A stretch of 64,000 nt of DNA from contig NC_092571.1 of assembly GCF_037975245.1 (NCBI RefSeq), positions 21,935,917-21,999,916 of the forward strand, in the 5' to 3' direction. Shown here one piece after another: positions 49,610 through 60,575 of this stretch (position 1 is the first letter of the stretch; every line of letters begins with the position of its first letter). The notes beneath the pieces are model-generated. The model was not told the DNA's origin. It made no database searches and saw only the letters and a list, made by a program, of their open reading frames with translations. The translations under genes and the position numbers were made by a program. This DNA comes from Apostichopus japonicus. Its lineage: Eukaryota > Echinodermata > Holothuroidea > Aspidochirotida > Stichopodidae.

Positions 49610-50420
49610 AAGTTTGGTTTATTGTAGATTTGTGTGCGCGGAATTAGCCCGATTGATACGGGAAAGGTGATTAATTTGCTCTAGGTGGGTTATGGTGCGG
49701 TTATCTATAATTCTTTCGAAAATCTTACCTAAGGCTGGGAGGAGACTAACTGGTCGATAGTTTTGAATTTTGGTGCGGTCTTTACTTAGTTTCGGTATTA
49801 AAATCTTTTTGGCGGATTTCCATGGGGTTGGGAAATAACCCAGTGTAAGGAGTTCGTTAAATAGTGGGAAAATATGAGAGTTAATGAATATCGGAGGGGA
49901 GTTTTTAGGCATTTGGTCATTTATGTTGTCAGGACCAGTGGAGGATGCATGTTTTAGTGGCACTATACCAATTGTTTATATCTATTTTATTGAGCAGAGG
50001 GATGTTTTTGTTGAGATATCCTAATGGGTTGGTGTTAAAGCTGGTTGCATTACTGATAATTGTACGGTCTATTTCGTGTTTACAGCTGATATCGTATGGG
50101 GGGCCATCGTAGATATTGAATATACTTTTAAAGTACGATTCAATTAGCTTTATTTGGTCTTGAGTTTTTGTGATGAGGTTACCTACGTTATCTCTAAGGC
50201 CTTGGTCTGTTTTACCTGTGTTTGGTGTTGTAATGGGGTTAATAATTTTTTTTTTTTTTAAAGTTTCCAAAAGTGTTTCGGGTTTTTATCATTAATGATT
50301 AAATCGCAGTTGTTTTGGACGCGGTTGTTCATCCGCCAATATTTGTCTGTTTATTGCTATTTAAGTTGGTTAATTTGGGTTTTCAGCTTTATACCACTTT
50401 TTATTTATATGCGATTATTG
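49610..50420 (-). mobile_element. Jockey-type LINE fragment: linker and N-terminal reverse transcriptase
   Basis: The minus-strand frames 50,270-49,929 and 49,963-49,619 encode the endonuclease-RT linker (LIESYFKSIFNIYDGPP) and the start of RT (SSTGPDNIND, FNELLTLGYFPTPWKSAKK and NYRPVSLLPALGKIFERII). A frameshift near 49,950 separates them. The same sequence exists in the longer copy at 58,856-59,650, and both break off near GGAAAGTTTGGTTTATTGTA. The endonuclease, RT palm and 3' end are missing. Confidence 0.85.
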
Positions 50421-50515
50421 ACGTTTTTAATGCGCTCTCATCTACCTATTGACATTTGTCACATTTTTTTTTGGCGATGACACCTATTTTTTCTTCATTT
50501 ATCTGCATATTAGCA

Positions 50516-50650
50516 AGGCCCGGAAAGGGTCATTTCCGGCGATCTAGGGAGCATCTTTATTCAAAAATTTCTCTACGCTCCGTGGTGGCGCTCCGCTTAG
50601 ATAGTGTCGAAAGCGACCCTACAGACCATCCTCGCCCCCCTCGACCAATA
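50516..50650 (+). mobile_element. Non-autonomous hAT-like repeat, fourth copy of the core
   Basis: GGCCCGGAAAGGGTCATTTC, CAAAAATTTCTCTACGCTCC and GTGGTGGCGCTCCGCTTAGA reproduce the core seen at 24.7, 28.3 and 29.0 kb. It is followed by ATCCTCGCCCCCCTCG. It directly abuts the Jockey fragment, suggesting insertion beside or into it. Confidence 0.6.
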
Positions 50651-50897
50651 CCCCTAGCTCCGATACTGCAGAAGACCCGATAGAAATACGTATTCTTTAT
50701 AAGTGCACAATTTTGAAAAACCCCTCTTTTCAGCCCCCTCTCATGTCCTCTCTGAAACACCCATCAACATTGAAATAAGACGTGGAGTAGAAGACACCCT
50801 TGTCTTTGTTATACACAAATTTCGTGTAATTATCTGACCGGGAAAGTCTTGTTGTTTATAGGCCTATGATTTCTACAGTTTTTCATAAATCATATAT

Positions 50898-51453
50898 CAG
50901 GTTTTTTGGCCCCCCCCCACCCGCACGCCCCCACACAACACCCAATTCCAAAATAAACTTCAGATTCGTAATCAGCGTGTCGCGAACTACCAGAAAAGAT
51001 ACACATTTATCGCCTTTGCGACAAAAAGTTTTTTCACCTAAAAAAACCGTAAGGGGTACGTACCTCTTGCAGTTTTTTTGCCAAAATTGACCCATTTATT
51101 CATAAATGTCAAGATAAAACTCAAGATGACAAACAAAGGTTTGATTTGACTGCTTTGAAATCACGTATCACTGGCAAGATGCGTCGAGCACCCTCTTATG
51201 ACACTTATTTCGCTCAGTTTGCAACTTCAGAGGAACAATAGAATACCGAAAAACTTTTAGGGACAACAAAAGGTTTTATAACCTTTGTTCGGCGTAAAAG
51301 TTTTTCGGTCTTACTTTTCTTTGAGGTGAAAAAAAAAATTGTCGCAAAAGCGATAAATGTTTATCTTTTCTGGTAGTTCGCGACACGCTGATTACGAATC
51401 TGAAGTTTATTTTGGAATTAGGTGCTGTGTTGGGCGTGGGGGCAAAAAACCTG
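50898..51453. mobile_element. DNA element with about 140-bp terminal inverted repeats
   Basis: The left arm starts CAGGTTTTTTGGCCCCC at 50,898 and the right arm ends GGGGGCAAAAAACCTG at 51,453. Further inside, CCAATTCCAAAATAAACTTC, GTGTCGCGAACTACCAG and TATCGCCTTTGCGACAA on the left are mirrored between about 51,330 and 51,420. The centre (51,140-51,300) is the dispersed repeat also present at 49,315-49,480. The CAGG termini suggest hAT or a related superfamily. It is non-coding, and no target duplication was found. Confidence 0.7.
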
Positions 51454-52091
51454 ATTTGTAGTTTTGCCAAAACTGACCAAAAATCGATCCACAATCGATT
51501 TCGCCCAAATGACGTAACAGGGGGTAACCGATGCTCAGGAGCCCAAATTTGCAACTCCCAGGTCCATATCTGCTTCCGTGCGGGAGATACGTGGTCCCAA
51601 AGGAATCTGCATAGCCCTCCAAAAGATTTTATTGATAAGATCCAAAGTACTATTTTTGATTTATTTCGAACGGGAAAACTGATAAAGTAAGGAAAATTAC
51701 TATGTATAACCCCATTGAAAAGGGGGGTTTAAAAAAATGTATGTTCACAGCTTTGTTGGTGCTCTCAAAACCTATTAGGCCAAGCGTTATTGTAATAATG
51801 CCAACACGGGGTATTGGAAGCTCTTTTATTTCATTCCTCTCTGTCGCCGTCCGGTAAAGAGTTGCTTTTTAATTATAATTTTCATGACCAGGATATTTCC
51901 TGTACTTAAAAATACCTTCATTGGACAAATTTGTATGGTTTTGAGTAAGCTTAGCTACCTTTAAGAAACCATCGGAAATTGGGTGTGCAAATTCCTAATA
52001 ATTTTATTAGAATTGATAATACCATTGTTTTTGACAAAAAGCTTTTACGACGCCGGTTTACTGTTTGTTAGGGATATGTTTTTGCTAGATG

Positions 52092-52222
52092 GGAAGCAAT
52101 TGTCCAAATAATGCTTTTCTGACCAGTCTTCTACATTGTTAAGCTATTGTATGCTTTATAGAAGACTTCCTTTCACATTGTATATTTGCACGTGAAAAAA
52201 CAAAATAAATCAAATCAAATAA
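52092..52222 (+). mobile_element. 3' end of a LINE-type element, forward copy
   Basis: GAAGACTTCCTTTCACATTG, TTGCACGTGAAAAAAC and AAATAAATCAAATCAAAT form the same 3' end seen inverted at 25,085-25,155. The preceding sequence shows no clear reading frame. The 3' tail is an AAATC-type short tandem repeat. Confidence 0.55.
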
Positions 52223-52243
52223 CTAATAATTATTTCTAAACAG

Positions 52244-53465
52244 TTACGGTGGTTAGTGTTATGTACTTAGAAAGTAAGACAAACTCTCTGTCTAGAATTC
52301 AACTCCCAGAGGATGTATTGTTTTGGTATTTCTTTTCCTCATTTTGCAGTTAAAATATTAGAAAAGCCTATCATTTCTCAATTAACAGTTACTGTGGCAA
52401 AGTTGTTATGTTGTATAATTTTGCATATTTATTATTGTTTTGTACAATGAAATTGTCAATAAACTGAAAAAAATGAGACATACTCCTTGTCTTGAATTCA
52501 AACACCAGAGGATGCATTTGATTTTCTATTTATTTGCCTTCTAATGTTGTGAAGATTAAATATTAGAAACGAGTATTCAATCTCAACAGTTCTCGTGGCG
52601 CAGTTGGTAGTGCTCTGGACTGGAGAGACAGACAAACTCCATGTCTCCGGTTCGAACCCCAGACAGCATTTTATATTTTTGCTCTTTTACTGACTCCATT
52701 CTGGACTTTGAAGTTTAAATATTAGAAACGAGCATTAATTCTCAACAGTTCTAGTGGCGCAGTTGGTAGTGCTCTGGACTGGAGAGACAGACAAACTCCA
52801 TGTCTCCGGTTCGAACCCCAGACAGAGCATTTTATATTTTGCTCTTTTACTGATTTCATTCTGGACTATGAAGTTTAAATATTAGAAACGAGCATTAATT
52901 CTCAACAGTTCTAGTGGCGCAGTTGGTAGTGCTCTGGACTGGAGAGACAGACAAACTCCATGTCTCCGGTTCGAACCCCAGACAGAGCATTTTATATTTT
53001 TGCTCTTTTACTTATTCCATTCTGGACTTTGAAGTTTAAATATTAGAAACGAGCATTAATTCTCAACAGTTCTAGTGGCGCAGTTGGTAGTGCTCTGGAC
53101 TGGAGAGACAAACTCAATGTCTCCGGTTCGAATCCCAGACAGAGCATTTTATATTTTTGCTCTTTTACTTATTCCATTCTGGACTTTGAAGTTTAAATAT
53201 TAGAAACGAGCATTAATTCTCAACAGTTCTAGTGGCGCAGTTGGTAGTGCTCTGGACTGGAGAGACAGACAAACTCCATGTCTCCGGTTCGAACCCCAGA
53301 CAGAGCATTTTATATTTTTGCTCTTTTACTGATTCTATTCTGGACTCTGAAGTTTAAATATTAGAAACGAGCATTAATTCTCAACAGTTCTAGTGGCGCA
53401 GTTGGTAGTGCTCTGGACTGGAGAGACAGACAAACTCCATGTCTCCGGTTCGATTCCCAGACAGA
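52244..53465 (+). repeat. About 160-bp tandem array of tRNA-like units (six intact, two decayed)
   Basis: Six units share an A box TGGCGCAGTTGG starting at 52,596, 52,755, 52,915, 53,076, 53,233 and 53,393, and a B box GGTTCGAACCC about 55 bp later (GGTTCGATTCC in the last). The D arm pairs as GCGC/GTGC around AGTTGGTAG, as in tRNA-Trp or tRNA-Arg genes. The T arm does not pair normally (GTCT-CC-GG against CC-CC-AGAC), so they are unlikely to be functional tRNAs. The rest of the unit is an AT-rich spacer (GAAGTTTAAATATTAGAAAC). Two older, strongly diverged units precede the array at 52,250-52,560. Unit 4 has a short deletion in the variable-arm region. Confidence 0.85.
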
Positions 53466-53562
53466 GCATCATGTCTGCGGTTCATGTCCAGACAGAGCCT
53501 TTTACTTTTCTACCCTCTGGAGGGAGTGGAAGTATAAATATAAGAAACAAAGTTTCTCCAGA

Positions 53563-53642
53563 GGGAACCGAAATGGTGTAATTGGTTATTCCATCGTTCA
53601 GTAAGCGATTGGTTTGGATTGCATCGGTTCAAGTCCCAGGTG
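53563..53642 (+). other. tRNA-Gln-like relic
   Basis: ATGGTGTAATTGGTTA is close to the D-arm region of animal tRNA-Gln, and GGTTCAAGTCC is a B box. The part between is longer than in a tRNA-Gln and does not form an anticodon arm, so it is a degenerate tRNA or SINE head. It follows the 160-bp array and shares its TATAAATATAAGAAAC spacer, so it appears to be a related unit with a different tRNA-like insert. Confidence 0.5.
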
Positions 53643-53890
53643 AGTATTTGCAAAAGGAGTTCTGACAAGTGGATGAGGTGAATCCCGAAGGTGGGCGGCC
53701 CCTCCTCCTGACAGGTGGGTAAGGTGAGTACCAAGGTGAGAGGGGGTGAAGGTGTGGACAAGGTGAGGTTGCCGCCCCCTCTCCCTGACAAGGTAAAGGC
53801 GTGGACAAGTGGAGCTCGCCGCCACCCCCCCCATGACAAGGTTCACTTGCGGACAAGTGGAGTTCGCTGCCACCCCTCCCCCCCTGACTA
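53643..53890. repeat. Imperfect G-rich minisatellite (GACAAGGTG... units)
   Basis: Irregular units of about 25-50 bp share GACAAGGTG/GGACAAGTGGAG and GCCGCCCCCT/CGCCGCCACCCCC segments. The three overlapping minus-strand frames here are low-complexity by-products. Confidence 0.65.
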
Positions 53891-53999
53891 GCTAATCGGT
53901 AGTCGGGGGGAGGAGTAGTGGAGAAAATGTTTTATAAAAACGAAAAGTCCAAACAGCAGCATCTTTAAATATTTGTAAAGCTTTAGAAACCAGAGGCCC

Positions 54000-54075
54000 A
54001 TCTAATGGTCTAGTGGTAAAGACTTTTGCTTTTGCATCTCAAGGTCCCTGGCTCAAACTCAACCTCTGCTTTTCC
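54000..54075 (+). other. tRNA-like relic (A box TGGTCTAGTGG)
   Basis: CATCTAATGGTCTAGTGGTA is typical of the 5' half of tRNA-Glu/Asp-like sequences. The B-box position reads GGCTCAAACTC, two bases from consensus. No cloverleaf can be drawn. This is probably a SINE head or tRNA pseudogene. Confidence 0.4.
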
Positions 54076-54099
54076 TTTTACAATACTCATGTAAAAGGA

Positions 54100-55613
54100 A
54101 GAGAAAAATAAGGAAGAAAAAAGCGTGATACTTTGAAATAACTTCTTTTTTTTAATGACAAATCAGTTCATGGACAGGATATACCTTCATCCCTCCCACC
54201 ACGGTTAATACCCTTCAACTACCTGTCCAGAAACAGGTTATCCCTCATCAAATTATTATGCAAATACTAATCAAAACATGCAATACATATTTCATAAACA
54301 TTCTTAGTGATACCTGCATCTACTATTGAGATGGTTGGGTGACAACAGACAGTTATTTTCTATAATGTTTCTATTATTTATAATATCAGCCTGGAGGGCA
54401 GTTATTTAATGATACTAAGCAGTCACATGTACATATGGGATAAGCCTATGGCCTTTTTACTTCACACCAGGTGGCTATCCAATTCACACCAGTACATTCT
54501 TTTTGGACATTTTTTTTTAAAACATTTGGAAGACCATTTCAACATGAGGGGAAACAGAATTGATTTCTCCTAGATAAAAATAATAACCCCATCTTACTTT
54601 AGCCAGACAGGGCTTGAATCCATAGGTTTGCTTGACAACAAGTTCCCAACAAAACAAAGGAGTTGGCCTTCCATGGCTGATTGATTATTCAGTTTACAAT
54701 ACCATGGCACCCCTGCCACCATCAATAAATTTTTCTTTAACTTTCATTTACTAACTAAACCTGATTTTGAATTAATTTTAGATAACTTAATTTTTACATT
54801 TTTTGCCCTCCAGTTTGAAAAAGGAAACGATACTACCATAGCACAAACAACATATATGTGGAAAGGTTGCTCCCTTTCATTGCTGTCTCAATCACACCCC
54901 CCCCCCCCCCCCGCTCCGACTACCACACCCCAAATTATATACATGAAGAGTGCATTATTGAAAGTTTCTTTAAATATAGCCTTTTCATGCAGTAAACCTG
55001 TGCTGCTGCAAACTGAAAATTCAATTCAAAGATTCTCCCTCTTCACTTTCAACACTTTCATTTCTCCTTCTCTATCCTTCGCCTCACCACCCCCCCCACC
55101 CCTGGTCCTTCCAACTATCATCCATAACTCCTGCCAATATCGAATTCAGTCACCTTAACATCCCCCCATAAAGTGTCAGTCAGTCAAGCACCGCAATGTT
55201 TGTAGACCAAGAAATCAACACCCGAAACCCATTTTTAAAACTTTAAAGCCCCATCAAATAAAGATGCTATTTTTTTCTTCTTTTTCTCTGAACAAGATAA
55301 ACACACAAACACCAAATCCAAAATATATAAAATTCCAATTCCCATTTTGAATATTCTTCAAATTTTGTTTGCCAAGCCACGTTAAAAAAGTGAGTGTTAT
55401 TGTTTTTGGCCTTCCCCCATCTTTGTGTTTGCATTGCAACAAGGTGTAGTTTTCTATACTAAAAAAAACAAATGAAATCAAATAAAACTTAAATAAAAGA
55501 TGATTACAGCACATGCAGGAGAAGAGTGAGAGCCCTCCCAAATACTACCGGCTTATGTATACAAAAGACCTTTCTTCCGAAATCCTTTTTCCGACATCGT
55601 GGCAAATCGAGAG
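54100..55613. other. 3' flank and possible 3' UTR of SRP68, non-coding
   Basis: AT-rich sequence with a C-run at about 54,897-54,912 and CCACCCC-rich patches. The part nearest 55,613 should include the SRP68 3' UTR (minus strand). I could not identify a polyadenylation signal with confidence. On the minus strand, GGATTCAAGCCC at about 54,607-54,618 resembles a B box without a good partner. Confidence 0.4.
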
Positions 55614-57183
55614 TTACTTTTCACCCCCGCTCCACCATCCACGCAGGAACCCACCCAGACCCCCCTGCAGGGACGATTTATTCTGTTCCAGTTTCTCGTC
55701 CAAGGAGGGTAACTCTATATGGTTCAGAGCTATGTCAAAGAAGAGCGGTTTGCACGGTGACGGCTTAAAGTCCAGTGGAAATGTGGTGAAGTTGGGCTTG
55801 GCGGCCAGGTCCGGCTGGTTGGCGTTGTACCAGTCAAGCCATTCCGCCAGCGGTCGATTGTCCTTCAGACCGAGTTGCGCCATTCCTTTGCTGATGGAAG
55901 GTTCATTGGAATCTGAAAAATGAACGCAGAGAGGTTCTTGGTAAGCCATGGTTTTTTTTTTAAAGTATTCTTGGGTGGAGGGTATTTTCTATGGGTGAGG
56001 ATAATCCGGAGGGTGGGGGAAGTCAATTCAATTAACTGTGAGAAACGTCATTGAATTAGGAACCACCTAAGGCCTATTGTCATCTTTGTAGTAAGTTTGT
56101 CACCTTGAGCTACGTTACAGTTCATAAGTAGGGGGGGGGTATATTCGAGTGGAATTTGGGATTCGAATCCCCGAATAGAGAAAGTTTACAAAAACTTGTT
56201 AATTTGCAGTCATTTTATGTTATTGCTGTCACAAACAGAAATGGATACCCACTTTCTATTATTTGTAGATGACAGAGACTGGTTCAATCGCAGTCTACAA
56301 GGCCAGATAAACTCTTTATATTTTGGCTTTCAATTTCTTTATTCTGACAAATTTCGATAGTACAAAAAACAGCAGTTTTGATCGGGCTTTTGATACTTCC
56401 TTGTGATCCCTGGACATCATACATTCAGCTACAAGCAAAAATAACTGTTGTCTGTCCTGTCCACCACGATAATCCTATTGTAATATTTTCAGACCCTAAG
56501 GGCTAATAGGTCTCTTCCCCCCCCCCCCCCCCAAAAAAAAAGTGTGAAAAGGGACGGTGCTGCTTCCAACCAAATGAATCTTTTCACTCATTGTTTAACC
56601 AAAGAGAAAAATTTGGGAAAGAAAACAACAGATTATTAACATAAAGGCCATATTTCTCTGAATCATTGTCTATGCTCTGATGGAATACATTTGTTCCAGT
56701 AGCAGGGTTCAATTCCCAGGTTCCAAATGGACATGGCAGTTTAATCTGCATTTTCCTGACGATCAGACCCAAAAGAGAACATCGATATGTCTCTCCACCA
56801 TTATCCCAAAGAAGAAACCTTTCAGAAACTCAAGGGTACTAAAGGGATTTCTTCCTTTTAAATTAACCAGGGTCCTACACAAAATTAACAGGGTAGTAAC
56901 ATGATGGTCTCTGCCTGATTCCCCCTCCCCCCACCCAATTTCTTTTCTTAATTTGTTGGTATTCATCCTTTCATATATAGTCCATCTTGCATTTTGCCTT
57001 TTGAAAAACAAGAATCCTTAATCTTCATCCAAAGCAGCAAAAAGTTTCTTTCCAAACACAGTAAATTGAATATTATTATTATTATATTATTATTAAGTAC
57101 ATACCTAGAATGGAGGCCACCTGAGCAGAGTACTTCAAGCCGTTGATATCTTGTGCAAGAGTGTCCAATTCCTCTACCTCCAC
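55614..57183 (-). CDS. SRP68: SRP68, last two coding exons (C-terminal part)
   Basis: SRP68 is a subunit of the signal recognition particle and works with SRP72 to bind the S domain of SRP RNA in the cytosol. The terminal exon 55,912-55,614 encodes 99 residues ending in a stop. It contains FPLDFKPSPCKPLFFDIALN and LPSLDEKLEQ, which correspond to the conserved C-terminus of animal SRP68, and ends in a Gly/Trp-rich tail. The preceding exon 57,183-57,105 encodes VEVEELDTLAQDINGLKYSA and continues in phase (G|AT, Asp). It has a CAATAG acceptor and a GTATGT donor, and the terminal exon has a TTTTTCAG acceptor. The C-terminal region of the family binds SRP72. The exons for the N-terminal RNA-binding part are not in the window. 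The large upstream intron contains the LINE at 57,393-61,765. Confidence 0.85.
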
Positions 57184-57244
57184 CTATTGATTAAATGAAA
57201 CCAAAATCTAATCATGATGTCTTCCACATTAAGTTTTTAGGGAG

Positions 57245-57386
57245 TGTCACTACCCGACAAGCCCTATAGGGTTTTTTAGTACACTTCCTTTCACAAGTTT
57301 TGTTTCTTATCTCCTTCTATGTCATATGTCATACTTATGTTAAAATAGAACAAAAATCAATAAATGAAATGAAATAAATGAAATTA
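57245..57386 (+). mobile_element. 3' end of a LINE-type element in the SRP68 intron
   Basis: CAAGCCCTATAGGGTTTTTT can form a short stem. It is followed by GTACACTTCCTTTCAC and the tail AATAAATGAAATGAAATAAA. Hairpin plus AAATG-type tail is the usual 3' end of L2/CR1-like elements. No coding part remains. Confidence 0.5.
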
Positions 57387-57599
57387 GTTACCTTTTTTTT
57401 TAATTGGAGTAAAAGTTTTGTTTTTGTTGTTGTTGATATCAAAACAAAAGGAGTTTAACCCCTGGTCGACCTGGCGAGAGGTCCTACGGGGGATAATAAG
57501 TTTGTTTTTATAGAATAGACATTTTTTTTTTTTTTCTTGGAGAGGTTGTCTATGTTCAGTCAGGGAATGGCTGGTAAATGAAGTCTTATATATTTACAT

Positions 57600-60575
57600 A
57601 GGACAGGATAGCCATAATCGTACCCGAGGTCAGAGTCGAAGAGTCAAATAGGGAGGGATTTCTAAAGGAGAGGAACTTTTTAAGTACTGAGAATTGTGGA
57701 GACGGAGTGGTTTCTATTGTTTGGGTAGGGAGTGGTTGTGGTTTCTATTGTTTGGTAACAATATAATCTGTATATATAAGTATACTAGACCCATTTAGGG
57801 AAGGATTTTTTTAATGGAATGAGACTTTAAGTAGTAACAATTGTGAATACAGAAAGGGTTTGGTTTTTGGGTAGTGAGTTGTTGCGACTTTGTATTTCAG
57901 GCGGAGGTCTTCAATCAAAGGGTCGTTCTCGAGGTTGTTTTTGTATAACTTGTGTTGAATTCTTCAAGTCGGGTGAAAGTAGATTTTGTGTTTCCTGCAC
58001 GGAGAACGTACAAAGTAGCAATATAGGTAGGGATTTTGAGTGCGAGTCGATAAGCTGTGGTGTGGATTCTGTTTAAAATTTGTTTATTGGGATTAGAGAT
58101 GGTAAGCAGGGAGATTCTCCCGTAACTGAGAATCGGTTTTACTTTGGATTTATAGATTTGGATAATTGTTTTCGGAGGGAAGTTATATTTGTGTGAGAGG
58201 ATTTGAATGGATTTAAGTTGGAACCAGCAGCGTCCTGCAGTTCTGTTACACAGTAGATTAAACGATAATTTGCTATCGAAAGTGGTACCAAGGAAGGTTG
58301 CATTAAGAGTAGCAGTGATTGAGGTGTTGAAAAGATTAACTTTGGAAATATGGTTATGGTATTTTGAGTTTATTATGGAGAAATTGGCTAGGTTAGATTT
58401 TGAGGGATATATTTTTGTTCTCCACATCGAGCACCAATTTTCGAGATGTGTAATTGCTCTTTTAATATTTAGTTCCATCATATAGACATTTTTACTGGTG
58501 CTCCAAATGGCTATGTCGTCAGTGTACTGACTATAGTTGCATTCAGATAGAGGGGGGATGTTCAAATCATTAACAAATAGGGTGCAGGGGAGGGGGCTGA
58601 GAACAGCGCCCTGTGGAGTACCTGCACCAAGTGGAATAGGTTTTGATTGTTGGTTTTTGTAGCATATTTTGGCATTGCGCTCACTAAAGAAAGAGGAAAG
58701 AAGTCTGGTGTAATTGGAGGGGAGATTAAAGTTAAGTAGTTAAATTCTTATGCCGTTGTGCCAAGTTTTGTCGAACGCCTTTTCGGCATCAAGGAAGAGG
58801 GCAGTGGTATCATGTCTTTTTATGAAGCTGATGCGAATTTCTTTGGAAAGGTGGAAAGTTTGGTTTATTGTAGATTTGTGTGCGCGGAATTAGCCTGATT
58901 GATACGGGCAAAGTGATTAATTTGCTCAAGGTGGTTTATGGTGCGGTAATCTATAATTCTTTCGAAAATCTTACCTAAGGCTGGTAGGAGACTAATTGGT
59001 TGATAGTTTTGAATTTTGGTGTGTCTTTACTTAGTTTCGGTATTAAAATCATTTTGGCGGATTTCCACAGGGTTGGGAAATGACCCAGTCTAAGGAGTTT
59101 GTCAAATAATGGGAAAATATGAGAGTTAATGAATATCGGAGGCCGACGGAGGGGAATCTTTTAGCATTAGGTCATTTATGTTGTCAAGACCAGGGGAGGA
59201 GGCATTTTTGCATATTCAGTGGCACTATACCAATCATTTATATCTATTTCTTTGGGTAGAGGGATGTTTTTGTTGAGAAATCCTTAGAAGTTGGGGATAA
59301 AGCTGCATTACAGATAATTGTACGGTCTATTTTGTGTTGGAATCTGTTATCGTATGGAGGGCCATCTAAGATATTGAATATAGTTTTCAAGTATGATTCA
59401 CTAAGCTTTATTTGGTCTTAATTTTTGTGATGAGGTTACCTACTTTATATCTAAGGCATTCGTCTGTATTACCTGTGTTTGGGTTGTAATGGGTTTATGA
59501 TACTTTTTTAATTTTTCCAAAAGTGTTTTGGGTTTTTGTCATTAATGATTGAATCGCATTTGTTTTGGATTCGGTTTTGGTCGACCGCCGATATTTGTCT
59601 ATTTATTTGTTTTTTAGGTTGTTTAATTTAGGTTTTTAGAGTTGGATCTGGGGAGATCATATAGGTTCTATGTAGGCGACGTCTGAGTTATTTAGTGTAA
59701 GAATATTCCTATTTAGTTTTGGATTTCTGTTTTGTTTTTAATGGGCAGTGTTGTTTGAAGGTATTAAAGATATGTTGGGCAATGCTGTCACAATATATGC
59801 CGATGTAATTTAGCTTGTTGTTGTGGTAATTGGCAATAGTGTTGTTTGTTATGATCCCTTTTTAAATGATGTCCAGTCTGTTTTATTGTAATTATACGTT
59901 ATTTCGTTATTTTGGATGCGACTGAGGTTTATGTCTAGCTCAAAAAGGAGTGGAAAATGGTCACTGATTAGGTCATCTTCTAGGATTTGAATCGAATGAG
60001 TTTTAGTTGCAAGGTGGTTTGAGGTTATGGCGTAGTCAAGTAGTTCAGTATTATTGTTTATTGGGTTTATCCTAGTTTTGGTATTTTGGTTAATTATTGT
60101 TAAGTTGTGTTTATCACATATTTCTAAGAGGGATATGCCTTTTTCAGATATTTTGGTGCTACCAAAAATGATGTGGTGGGCATTTAAATCTCCTAGTAGT
60201 ATTGTATTTTTATTAGAACTTTTTTTGATTGTGGATATGGGCTCCTTTGGGGACTATAATAGCTAATAATGTGGAGAGGTTTATTGTCTCTTTCGAGTAC
60301 AATTTCAATTGTTTGGGTTTGTTTGGGAGGAGGGTGGCTTTGAGGTTGTTTTTTTCAGCAATAAGTACTCCTCCCATAGAGTGAGAGATATCGTGTCTGA
60401 AACTTTGGTAACCAGGGATGCTAAGGTGGGAATTTTTATTTAGTTTAGTTTTGTTTAACGAAATGATATCCGGGGAGTGGTTGGCGAATATAGTAAGTAG
60501 GAGGCTTAATTTTGGAAGGATACTGTTGATGTTTAGGTGGAGGAACTTGACCGAAGGAGGGAGTGTGCTTGTCAT
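57600..60575 (-). pseudogene. LINE ORF2 (AP endonuclease and reverse transcriptase)
   Basis: The first 115 or so codons (60,575-60,213) match an APE-type endonuclease: KFLHLNINSI, PDIISLNKTKLN and an MGGVLIAEKNNL block. The usual catalytic Glu of the QET motif is Lys here (LNKTKL). Reverse transcriptase follows: the linker and fingers (about 59,650-58,856), palm motif A as LFLDAEKAFDKTWHNG (about 58,800-58,755), GTPQGAVLSPL (about 58,613) and the catalytic YTDD (SQYTDDIAIWS, about 58,527). A 216-codon open frame covers 58,565-57,915. Stops and frameshifts elsewhere, and the Glu-to-Lys change, mean it cannot be active. The 3' limit is approximate. Confidence 0.85.

Noticed and set aside
52596-53465. 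Six functional tRNA genes
   Set aside because: A and B boxes and the D arm are good, but the T arm has a two-base mismatch on each side and the acceptor strands do not pair; better described as tRNA-like repeats.
53510-53873. Overlapping minus-strand frames in three phases near 53.6-53.9 kb
   Set aside because: All derive from the G-rich minisatellite; none has a conserved motif.
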